A DNA stretch of 13,491 nt from JBKHHU01 sp046539045 (lineage in GTDB: Bacteria; Planctomycetota; Phycisphaerae; SM23-33), in contig JBKHHU010000091.1 of NCBI GenBank assembly GCA_046539045.1, positions 1-13,491 of the forward strand. The letters are read 5' to 3'. Shown piece by piece: positions 7,257 to 13,491 of this stretch. The notes under the pieces are model-generated. The model made no database searches. It was not told the DNA's origin and was given only the letters and a program-made list of their open reading frames with translations. The stretch's first letter is position 1. Each line of letters begins with the position of its first letter. The translations under genes and the position numbers were made by a program.

Positions 7257-7349
7257 GTGTCGCAAGCGACACGCAGTAGGCAATGCGCGACATGCTGAGG
7301 CCTCGTCCGCGGGCGGATCTGTGCGAGCCCTGGATAGCGGAAGGCCTCA
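7257..7349 (-). promoter_or_regulatory. Structured 5' leader of the hydrogenase operon
   Basis: Between the predicted start site (near 7368) and the receiver start codon (7232) the leader is about 136 nt and rich in inverted repeats. GTGTCGC/GCGACAC (7257-7263 and 7266-7272) is an almost perfect palindrome with AA at its centre. TGAGGCCT (7296-7303) pairs with AGGCCTCA (7342-7349) and encloses a small hairpin, TCCGC/GCGGA (7306-7317). I recognise no known riboswitch class. Post-transcriptional control or mRNA stabilisation is possible; alternatively one palindrome may bind a protein. Confidence 0.35.
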
Positions 7350-7351
7350 CA

Positions 7352-7369
7352 TTGTGAACTCTTTCACAA
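7352..7369. promoter_or_regulatory. Rex operator 1, perfect consensus
   Basis: TTGTGAACTCTTTCACAA matches the Rex consensus TTGTGA-N6-TCACAA in every specified position, and the symmetry extends to TTGTGAA/TTCACAA. It lies directly downstream of the predicted -10 box of the hydrogenase promoter and covers the expected transcription start, a classic repression position. A rex gene is located at the end of the same operon. Confidence 0.9.
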
Positions 7370-7374
7370 AGTCT

Positions 7375-7402
7375 TTTATAGCATATCTCGGAAGGGCGAC
7401 AA
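7375..7402 (-). promoter_or_regulatory. Sigma70-like promoter of the hydrogenase operon
   Basis: On the minus strand, -35 TTGTCG (7397-7402) and -10 TATAAA (7375-7380) are separated by 16 bp. TATAAA matches 5 of 6 positions and TTGTCG 4 of 6. The predicted start site is near 7368. The promoter is bracketed by Rex operators at 7352-7369 and 7409-7426, which strengthens the call. Confidence 0.65.
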
Positions 7403-7408
7403 CGGTCT

Positions 7409-7426
7409 TTGAGAAATATTTCACAA
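7409..7426. promoter_or_regulatory. Rex operator 2, one mismatch
   Basis: TTGAGAAATATTTCACAA differs from TTGTGA-N6-TCACAA at one position, and its AT-rich centre is typical of Rex sites. It ends 6 bp upstream of the predicted -35 box and its centre is 57 bp from that of operator 1. Two sites flanking one promoter would allow tight or cooperative repression. Confidence 0.75.
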
Positions 7427-7782
7427 ATTGAACCCAGTGCAAAGAGACAAAATAACGATCGAGCCGTTCCCCGGTTCTGAACAAGACTTGATGTGTCCGA
7501 AAGGCCGATGTGTATACTTTTAACGAATCGCTGTCAGCGATTGAGCTTGCAATGGGTTACGCCGAGAATTGGAAGACGGAATGTTGTCTGCAAAACCAAA
7601 ACAATGCGAAAAATCTGAAATGGCGTAGGCGCCGACTCTCGTTGTGAGTATGATTACATGGTAGCAGGATCTCGCCGGTCCTGCGTTTGGCACCTCCGAT
7701 CCCCTTCTGCGTTCTTCGGCATTCGATGGGGCCGGGACGCCACCGGCGACGAACTGTCCATTTGCGGAACAGGGTCTGGGGC
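7427..7782 (+). other. Non-coding upstream region of the hybrid kinase
   Basis: I find no convincing gene in these 356 bases. It holds two possible plus-strand -10 boxes, TATACT at 7513-7518 (weak TTGATG 19 bp upstream) and TATGAT at 7649-7654 (no good -35). It also holds a 7-bp hairpin, AATCGCT/AGCGATT with a 3-nt loop at 7526-7542, a GCAGGA/TCCTGC hairpin at 7664-7684, and a degenerate Rex-like site at 7642-7659. Base composition is more AT-rich than the flanking genes up to about 7640, as expected for regulatory DNA. Confidence 0.5.
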
Positions 7783-10455
7783 ATGTCGATACGCACGAAA
7801 ATCGGGATTTCGGTATGTGGCGTACTGACGCTGATGGCTGGCTCTGCGCTGACGGTGTTCTTCTTCCTTGTCACCAACGCCAGCACGAAAGTGCATGACG
7901 GTGCCCTGAACAGCCGGTGCGATGTACTCCGCGAGATGCTGGCTGAGATGCACTTGCGCCTCCAGGCAGAAGATAGTCTCGACAACCGCGAGACGATCAA
8001 GCGGGAAATGCGGATTATCGTCAGCCGGGCTGAGCCGGTAATGCGGTTCGGCAAGAGCGGGTACGGGTTTTTTGTTGCCGATGACGGTACGGTCTACGCA
8101 CTGGTCCAAGCCGACGTGGAAAACCCTTCCGATCCGTCCGAACAGTGGGTGCAGGCGGTGGCTACCGGGCGGAAGATCGAGACGGACCCAGCCGGCACGC
8201 CCAGCCTTGTCCGGGCCGACTACTATGAACCCCTTGGGGTTCATTACGGGACAGGCCTGCATTGGGACGAAATACAGGCCGGCCGCAATCGCTATGCCAG
8301 CGTTCTGGGCTCCCTGGCGCTGGTGCTTCTGCTGCTGGGCACGCTGGGGGTATTTGTAGTGGTCGGCAAACCGTTCCGGCAGATGATGCAGGTGGACCGC
8401 GTCATTCGCAAGATCGGAAGCGGCGAGCTGGACGAAGACGACTTCGACACCGAAGCGATGAGTGCCGAGGCACGCAACGAGATCGACCGGCTCCGGCAGA
8501 GCGTCGTGCAGATGAAGCGGAACGTGGCCCGTCGGACACGGGAGCTGGAGGAGGCGAAGGAGGAATACCGCCTGCTGGTCAGCAACACCAGCGACCTGCT
8601 GGTCAAGGTCGACCGGGAAGGCAGATTCCTCTTTGTCAACAAATCCTACCTGGAGCTTTTCGGCAAGAAAGAGGAGGAACTCATCGGCAGCGAGTTCATG
8701 CCGCTGGTTCACGAGGAGGACCGCGAAAGCACCGCAGAGGCGATGGAGAAACTCCTGCACCCGCCGCACGTGTGCTACCTGGAACAGCGGGCGATGACGG
8801 AGAAGGGCTGGCGGTGGCTGGCGTGGGCGGATCGAGCGGTTCTGGACGAAAACGGGGAGGTCGACAGCATCGTCGGCGTGGGAAGGGACGTCACTGCCCA
8901 GAAGACCGCCCAGCTGGCCCTGCGACGGGAAACCGACCTGGTCAAGCGACTCCTGGATACCGCCCGTTCCGCGATCCTTGTGATCGATCCGTCGGGTGTG
9001 GTTCTGCGGGCCAATCAATACGCCGCGGAGGTCTGCCGCCTGCCGCACGATGATCTGATCGGGACCAACTGGGTCGAGGAATTCGTGCCCGAAAACCTCC
9101 GGACCAACATCCGGCAGAGACTCCGCGAAGTCGCCGACGGGAATGAACTCATTGGTCCGGAGAACGAGATTATCGCCACCGACGGAACGGTCCGCACCTT
9201 CCGATGGTTCGCCAACCCGCTGTACAACGAAGACGACACGCTGCTGGGCATCCTTGCCGTCGGCCACGACGTGACCGAACTGTACGAGAAAGAAGAACAG
9301 CTCCGATACGCAGCCAAGATGGAAGCCGTAGGGCGACTGGCCGGGGGCGTGGCACACGATTTCAACAACCTCCTGACCGTCATCATCGGCAATTGTCAAC
9401 TGCTGGAACTGGAGTTGGAGGGGGCCGTCTCCAGCGAGCAAATAGCGATGGTTCGCCAGATCGTCGATGCTTCCGATCGGGCGGCCGACCTGACCCGGCA
9501 GCTGCTGGCCTTCGCCAGGAAAGGCAAATACCAGTCCGTCGAGGTGGATCTGGACGCGATGATCAAAGAACTGCCCGGCCTGGTGGACACCGAGGCGCGG
9601 AATATCGAAATGGTCCTGGAATCCGAAGCGGAGAACCCGGTGACCATCGGCGACCCCACGCAGATCCAGAACGCGCTGCTGAACCTGGTGCTCAACGCTG
9701 CCGACGCCATGCCCAACGGCGGGACGCTGACAGTTGCTTCGGAAAATGTCGAACTGGACCAGCAGCAGTGCGAGTCGATCCGGGAAGGGATGGCGGCAGG
9801 GCCCTACGTGTGCGTCTGCGTCAGCGACACCGGCGTCGGGATCGATCGATACGCACAAAAGCACATCTTCGAACCGTTCTACTCCACCAAGCCCGATGGT
9901 GAGGCGCTGGCAGCGGGCCTGGGACTGCCCAGCGTTTACGGCTGCGTGACCATGCACGGCGGCGGGGTTGAAGTCGACAGCGAAATCGGCCTCGGCAGCA
10001 CCTTCCGGATGTATCTGCCCGCGGCCGCCACCCGGGACTGCAACTCCCCGCAGCCGAAGCTGACCTCTGCCGAAGCGAAGTCCAGACTGCTGCTGGTCGA
10101 CGACGAGAAGGGCGTGCGGGAATTCGCGTTGCGCGTGCTGGTCGCGTGCGGGTACGAAGTCCTGACCGCAGGGTCTGCCGAGGAGGCCCGGGCGGCAATG
10201 TCTTCCGCCGGGGGGAAAGTGGATCTGGCGATTCTCGACCTCATCATGCCGGATACCGACGGTGTGCAACTGCTGTCGGACCTCCGGAACGACTATCCCG
10301 GGCTGAGGGCTTTGCTTTGCTCGGGGTACTCCGATGAATCGCTGCAGGAAGACCGCCTGATGAGCCAGCCGGGCGTGGTTGGGTTCCTGGGCAAGCCCTT
10401 CAGCATTCAGGATCTCAGCGAGGCGGTGGAAGAGGCGATCGGCGAGAAAAGCTGA
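7783..10455 (+). CDS. Hybrid sensor histidine kinase (Cache-like, HAMP, 2 PAS, HisKA, HATPase, REC), 890 aa
   Basis: Membrane-bound two-component hybrid kinase. Order: TM1 about 8-31; extracytoplasmic sensor about 32-170, with FGKSGYGFFVADDGTVYALV (89-108) resembling a single Cache domain; TM2 about 174-195; HAMP linker about 196-255; PAS1 about 262-378 and PAS2 about 385-503; HisKA with phospho-accepting H525 in GGVAHDFNNLL; HATPase with N638 (N-box), DTGVGID at 682-688 and an AAGLGLPSVYG lid region; and a C-terminal receiver with VDDE at 772-775, phosphoacceptor D819 and K871. All catalytic residues look intact. I chose the ATG at 7783 because the membrane anchor follows at once; a TTG at 7687 would add 32 Arg/Pro-rich residues of no recognisable kind. 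Its ligand is unknown. It is divergent from the hydrogenase operon and could phosphorylate that operon's stand-alone receiver, but this is inference from position only. It ends 11 bp from the convergent TPR gene. Confidence 0.93.
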   Translation: MSIRTKIGISVCGVLTLMAGSALTVFFFLVTNASTKVHDGALNSRCDVLREMLAEMHLRLQAEDSLDNRETIKREMRIIVSRAEPVMRFGKSGYGFFVADDGTVYALVQADVENPSDPSEQWVQAVATGRKIETDPAGTPSLVRADYYEPLGVHYGTGLHWDEIQAGRNRYASVLGSLALVLLLLGTLGVFVVVGKPFRQMMQVDRVIRKIGSGELDEDDFDTEAMSAEARNEIDRLRQSVVQMKRNVARRTRELEEAKEEYRLLVSNTSDLLVKVDREGRFLFVNKSYLELFGKKEEELIGSEFMPLVHEEDRESTAEAMEKLLHPPHVCYLEQRAMTEKGWRWLAWADRAVLDENGEVDSIVGVGRDVTAQKTAQLALRRETDLVKRLLDTARSAILVIDPSGVVLRANQYAAEVCRLPHDDLIGTNWVEEFVPENLRTNIRQRLREVADGNELIGPENEIIATDGTVRTFRWFANPLYNEDDTLLGILAVGHDVTELYEKEEQLRYAAKMEAVGRLAGGVAHDFNNLLTVIIGNCQLLELELEGAVSSEQIAMVRQIVDASDRAADLTRQLLAFARKGKYQSVEVDLDAMIKELPGLVDTEARNIEMVLESEAENPVTIGDPTQIQNALLNLVLNAADAMPNGGTLTVASENVELDQQQCESIREGMAAGPYVCVCVSDTGVGIDRYAQKHIFEPFYSTKPDGEALAAGLGLPSVYGCVTMHGGGVEVDSEIGLGSTFRMYLPAAATRDCNSPQPKLTSAEAKSRLLLVDDEKGVREFALRVLVACGYEVLTAGSAEEARAAMSSAGGKVDLAILDLIMPDTDGVQLLSDLRNDYPGLRALLCSGYSDESLQEDRLMSQPGVVGFLGKPFSIQDLSEAVEEAIGEKS

Positions 10456-10466
10456 TCGTCAGCTGG

Positions 10467-11828
10467 TTACCGCCCCGACCGATCGGACGCTTTGGATACC
10501 GGCTGGGTCGTTGCCGGCGCGTCGCTGCCGTTCCGGATGCCGTTGAGCACCTTGCGTGCTCTCCGGGCAGCGGGGGTTTTCGGCCAGGTTTCGATGATGT
10601 CCCGCAACACCGACAATGCCTTGGAGGGCATCTCGTTCTGGACGTAGAGTTCCACCAGTTTCAGCCGTTTGGCGGCCTGCTCCTGCTCAGTCAGCACCAC
10701 CGGGATCTTGCCCGGTTTGCCCAGCGCCACCCGCTCGAAGTCGTTGGGGATCTTCCCGTTCAGTTCCGGCGGATAGAACAGGAACGCCCGGTCCAGGCGC
10801 CTGGGGTTCAGGTCCATCTGCCTGCGCAGGCCTCGTACGCGGTCCCGTTCGCCGGCCAGTTCCGCCAGCAGGCTCCTGCCCTGCACGCGCAGGACGTTCC
10901 GCCGCCCCTGCAGGTTGTCGATCTCATCCCGCAGGGCCTCGACCTCCCCGATGCGGTGCCGCCCGAAGTGCAGGTTGTCGAATGAGACGAACCGCGGATG
11001 GCGGAACCGCTGGGCCCTGCCCCGCACGATAACCGGCGGGAACAAATCGTCATACCCGTACCCGTACCCGCCATGCCCTCCGTACCCGTAGGACGGGTAG
11101 CTGTAGCGATAGCCGTAGTAGTACTGGTCGATCGTGTACTCGATGGAATGGATGCGGCTGTTCACCTGCCGGATCTGCTGGTCGACCATCAGCACCTGCT
11201 CCATGGTCTCCGAGGCGGTGGACTCCGCGGCGGTCAGTTCCTGCAGCAGGGCCCGCTCTGCCTTGGTGAACTTCTCGAATCCCTTCTCCACCCGATCGTA
11301 TGCCGAGGTGAATGCCTTGTGGTCCTTGAGTTCGTCGCGAAGCTCGACCATCGCCCGGCGCGTGGCGTGCGGAAGACGCGGGATGTCCAGCTCGTTGTCA
11401 TACCACGCCAGCAGCAGGCCCAGATTGCGAATCGTCCCGCTGTTGTCCGGGTCCAGCTTCACCGCGTTGATGGTATTGACCAGCGCAGCAGGCCAGTCTC
11501 CCCGTCTTGCCTGCATGTACCCGATAAGCCCCCAGGCAATCGCATTGTCCGGCTCCAGCTGCACAAGCCGCTTGGCTGCGGGCATCGCCATCTCCGGAAG
11601 CCCGAACCGCAGGAGCGTGTGCATCTGCGTCTTGTGCAGTTCGGCGTTCTTGGGCGCATAGGCGTTGGCCCGGGCGTAGGCCGCCACGGCGGTGCTGGCT
11701 CGCTCGGCATTTTCTATGGTCTCGATCAGGGGCTCGATCTTCTCGCTGCCGTCGCCGGGTTCCTGCCCCGACAGTACGGCAGGGAAAAGCCCGGCCATGA
11801 CCGCCATCAATATCAGTATCCGTCGCAT
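10467..11828 (-). CDS. Secreted TPR/coiled-coil protein with Gly/Tyr-rich insert, 453 aa
   Basis: Function unknown. The signal peptide is clear: MRR, hydrophobic 4-19, likely cleavage after LSG near residue 21. Residues about 42-145 look like TPR-type helical repeats, with motifs such as LEPDNAIAWGLIGYMQARRG. Residues about 160-230 are helical and coiled-coil-like, then comes a short low-complexity insert (235-260) made almost only of Gly and Tyr with Ser, Pro and His. A second helical segment (293-340) follows, then LFYPPELNGKIP, and a C-terminal TPR-like unit (383-430) with LYVQNEMPSKALSVLRDII. The tail is polar. The ATG has GGGAG about 7 bp upstream. The protein shares its whole architecture with the neighbouring gene 11928-13193, implying tandem duplication; that paralog lacks the Gly/Tyr insert. 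Probably periplasmic or envelope-associated, perhaps a scaffold. Confidence 0.85.
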   Translation of the reverse strand: MRRILILMAVMAGLFPAVLSGQEPGDGSEKIEPLIETIENAERASTAVAAYARANAYAPKNAELHKTQMHTLLRFGLPEMAMPAAKRLVQLEPDNAIAWGLIGYMQARRGDWPAALVNTINAVKLDPDNSGTIRNLGLLLAWYDNELDIPRLPHATRRAMVELRDELKDHKAFTSAYDRVEKGFEKFTKAERALLQELTAAESTASETMEQVLMVDQQIRQVNSRIHSIEYTIDQYYYGYRYSYPSYGYGGHGGYGYGYDDLFPPVIVRGRAQRFRHPRFVSFDNLHFGRHRIGEVEALRDEIDNLQGRRNVLRVQGRSLLAELAGERDRVRGLRRQMDLNPRRLDRAFLFYPPELNGKIPNDFERVALGKPGKIPVVLTEQEQAAKRLKLVELYVQNEMPSKALSVLRDIIETWPKTPAARRARKVLNGIRNGSDAPATTQPVSKASDRSGR

Positions 11829-11927
11829 GGTCGGCTCCCTGTCTGATCTATCCGCGCCGGTTCGAGAACTGATCTGCCGCCGGCGCCACTGTGGTTGGAC
11901 ACGCCGCCAAACAAACGTTAGCAGAAA

Positions 11928-13193
11928 TCATTTCTCCTGCAAGGCCTTCAGCAGTGCCCTGCTTTCGGCCGCCGTCTGCGTGTCCGGCCAGTTCGCTATG
12001 ATCGTCTTGAGGATGCGGCGTGCCTTCTCAGGCATCCTGTTCTTGAGGTAGAGGCGCGCCAACCGCAGCTTGGACCGCGCTTGGGCTTGCGAGTCAGCCG
12101 GCGGAGCAGCGTCCGGGGTCTTGTACTTGGTCGGCGACACTTCCGGAATCACTTCACCGTCGATCGCCGGCGGGTCGAAGAACAACTCCGGCCGGAAGCG
12201 GTCGACTGCTTTCTCTCGCTCGGCCTCAAGTGCCTCCAGACGCTTCTGGTTCTTCTTGAGATCGTGGAGAGTCAGCTTGCCGCGCTTGATCGTGAGCTTC
12301 TTTTCGATCTCAAGCTTGTCGATCGCGTCTTCCGACTTCTCAAGCTGCTCGCGCAGGTCGCTCCGGAGTCGAATCAGGCGAGGATAGGTGTCCCCGGGGG
12401 CGCGGGTCTCGGGATTGTCGATCTTGCCCTCGACATACCCGAGCCGTCGCCGCAGGCGATCCCGGATCGCCTCGGTCGCCTCGATCCGGGTATTGATCTC
12501 AATCACCGTCCGGCGGAGCTGCTCGAGCTTGTCCTTCAGCGGCTGGATTGCCTGCTCCTGATCGGCCACCCGCTTCTCGTACTCGGTCTTCTTCCGGCGG
12601 TACTGCTTGTAGCGTTCCTCGGCCCGGGCGCGGGCTTTTTTGTACGTTTCGGGCATTGCCGAGGCGGTCTCTGCCTGATAGATCGCGCGGTGCACCTCCT
12701 TGGGGATTTTGGCGTTGCGGGCCTCTGCCGACCGCCAGGCCAGCAGGACCGCGAGGTTGTGCTGGATGCCGATGTTGGTCTTGTCCCGCTTCCACGCCCG
12801 GACCGTGGCGATCAGCGCTTCACGGTAATCGTCGTTGCGGGCATGGAAGTACCCCATCAGCGCCCATCCCAGCGCGTTGTCGGGTGCGATGCGGGTCAGA
12901 ATCCGGGCGGCGTGCCTGGTCTTCTGGGGCAGGCCCAGCGAGAGCATGGTGCGGATATAGGCCTCGTGCACGTCGGCGTGCCATCGGTTGATCGAGCAGG
13001 CTTTGGCGTAATGGTTCAGTGCGTCGGTAGGTTCTTTGCTGCTGCGGATCGCCTCGATATGCTGCTGCAACTGCGCCTGCCCGTCCGGCTGGGTCGCCGT
13101 CTCCGCCGGAGCGGTAGACGCCAGCGGTGCCGATCCCACCCATGCCGACGGGAGCAGAATCAACCCGGCTACAATCGCTGCCATTCGCAACAT
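11928..13193 (-). CDS. Secreted TPR/coiled-coil protein, paralog of the downstream gene, 421 aa
   Basis: Function unknown. The start at 13193 was chosen because the signal peptide (MLRMAAIVAGLILLPSAWVG, likely cleaved near SAPLA) begins there and AAGGAC lies about 5 bp upstream; a longer reading from 13259 would put 22 polar residues before the signal. Residues about 53-155 are TPR-like (IAPDNALGWALMGYFHARN). Residues about 180-335 are very rich in Lys, Glu, Arg and Gln with heptad character, a long coiled coil. LFFDPPAIDGEVIP (337-350) and the C-terminal LYLKNRMPEKARRILKTII (381-399) match equivalent segments of the downstream paralog. The genes are co-oriented with a 99-bp gap in which I see no clear terminator, so they may be co-transcribed. 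Probably an exported helical scaffold or adaptor. Confidence 0.85.
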   Translation of the reverse strand: MLRMAAIVAGLILLPSAWVGSAPLASTAPAETATQPDGQAQLQQHIEAIRSSKEPTDALNHYAKACSINRWHADVHEAYIRTMLSLGLPQKTRHAARILTRIAPDNALGWALMGYFHARNDDYREALIATVRAWKRDKTNIGIQHNLAVLLAWRSAEARNAKIPKEVHRAIYQAETASAMPETYKKARARAEERYKQYRRKKTEYEKRVADQEQAIQPLKDKLEQLRRTVIEINTRIEATEAIRDRLRRRLGYVEGKIDNPETRAPGDTYPRLIRLRSDLREQLEKSEDAIDKLEIEKKLTIKRGKLTLHDLKKNQKRLEALEAEREKAVDRFRPELFFDPPAIDGEVIPEVSPTKYKTPDAAPPADSQAQARSKLRLARLYLKNRMPEKARRILKTIIANWPDTQTAAESRALLKALQEK

Positions 13194-13282
13194 ATCGGTC
13201 CTTTTCTTATCCCCGGTATTAAGAATCTTATGCTCTCCAGCGCGGATTGACGAATACAATCATCAGCCCGGCCGCCGTACCG

Positions 13283-13451
13283 CGGGCTTGCAGCCCGTTC
13301 AGAAAGCTGTTCCTGCTGCGAGCGGCCCGGTTCGTTGCGCGTCAGCGTCAGAAATACTCGATAAAGCTGCGGCTTTGCCTGCGTTTTCTTCCTTGATGCT
13401 CACCAACCGGACTCGCTCTCGCGACGAAACCCATTACTAAACGGACTGCTT
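13283..13451. repeat. Imperfect foldback (MITE-like) palindromic element
   Basis: A region of about 170 bp folds on itself about a centre at AAAGCTGCGGCTTT (13363-13376). Outer arms match: GCAGCCCGTTCAGAAA (13290-13305) against the reverse complement of the right end, GCAGTCCGTTTAGTAA, 13 of 16 identical. Inner arms share AACCGG, CGCTC and further blocks on reverse complement. The left end also carries its own hairpin, CGGGCT/AGCCCG with a 3-nt loop (13283-13297). No coding sequence is seen inside. Such elements can be multicopy in planctomycete-like genomes, but copy number cannot be judged here. Confidence 0.55.
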
Positions 13452-13484
13452 GACCGCCCCGACCGGCCGATTTAGGATACGCGC

Positions 13485-13491
13485 ATGATTC
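13485..13491 (+). other. Possible start of a plus-strand gene cut by the window end
   Basis: An ATG at 13485 is preceded by TTTAGGA, giving AGGA 7 bp upstream, a good ribosome-binding-site distance. Only two codons are visible, so whether a gene follows cannot be determined here. Confidence 0.25.

Noticed and set aside
7687..7782. Upstream TTG start for the hybrid kinase
   Set aside because: The extra 32 residues are Arg/Pro-rich and would precede a normal N-terminal membrane anchor; the ATG at 7783 is simpler.
7654..10269. An 871-codon open frame on the minus strand opposite the hybrid kinase
   Set aside because: Antisense shadow. The plus-strand frame carries complete HisKA, HATPase and receiver motifs, while the minus-strand product has none.
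1..13491. CRISPR array, tRNA, rRNA, transposase or phage genes
   Set aside because: I saw no regularly spaced direct repeats, no tRNA or rRNA-like sequence and no transposase or phage motif in any frame inspected.

Overview
The window is about 13.5 kb of GC-rich DNA from an anaerobic or facultatively fermentative bacterium. Its core is a trimeric NADH-linked [FeFe]-hydrogenase operon with a redox-sensing Rex repressor gene at its downstream end. The tandem secreted TPR/coiled-coil proteins, the short secreted proteins of unknown function and the style of the intergenic palindromes resemble Planctomycetota (Phycisphaerae-like). That placement is an impression, because no rRNA or marker gene is present.

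Layout, left to right. At 78-1109 (+) lies an unrecognised secreted protein. It converges, with 5 bp between stop codons, on 1115-2140 (-), an HD-GYP protein whose receiver domain looks unable to be phosphorylated. A predicted terminator (2322-2351) separates that gene from rex (2352-3047, -). Upstream of rex, on the same strand, comes the hydrogenase operon, read right to left: a stand-alone CheY-like receiver (6852-7232), hydC/NuoE-like (6343-6849), hydB/NuoF-like (5139-6329) and hydA, the H-cluster subunit (3191-5119). Spacing between these four genes is 2, 13 and 19 bp. A 143-bp gap containing a GC hairpin separates hydA from rex.

The 550-bp divergent region 7233-7782 is the control hub. 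On the minus strand a sigma70-like promoter (TTGTCG, 16 bp, TATAAA) is bracketed by two Rex operators: a perfect TTGTGA-N6-TCACAA over the predicted start site and a near-perfect one just upstream of the -35 box. On the plus strand it leads into a large hybrid sensor kinase (7783-10455; TM, Cache-like sensor, TM, HAMP, PAS, PAS, HisKA, HATPase, receiver).

How the genes probably work together: Rex senses NADH/NAD+ and represses the operon when NADH is low. The hydrogenase would then discharge excess NADH as H2, or take up H2. The divergent kinase and the orphan receiver are candidates for a second signalling input. HydB here lacks the extra Fe-S domains usually found in electron-bifurcating HydB/HndC, which raises the possibility of a simple, non-bifurcating NADH hydrogenase. 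The HydEFG maturases and an HndB subunit are not in the window.

The right end holds two tandem paralogous secreted proteins (10467-11828 and 11928-13193, both -) with the order TPR, coiled coil, C-terminal helical repeat. One carries a Gly/Tyr-rich insert. Upstream of them, 13283-13451 is a long imperfect palindrome that looks like a foldback or MITE-like repeat.
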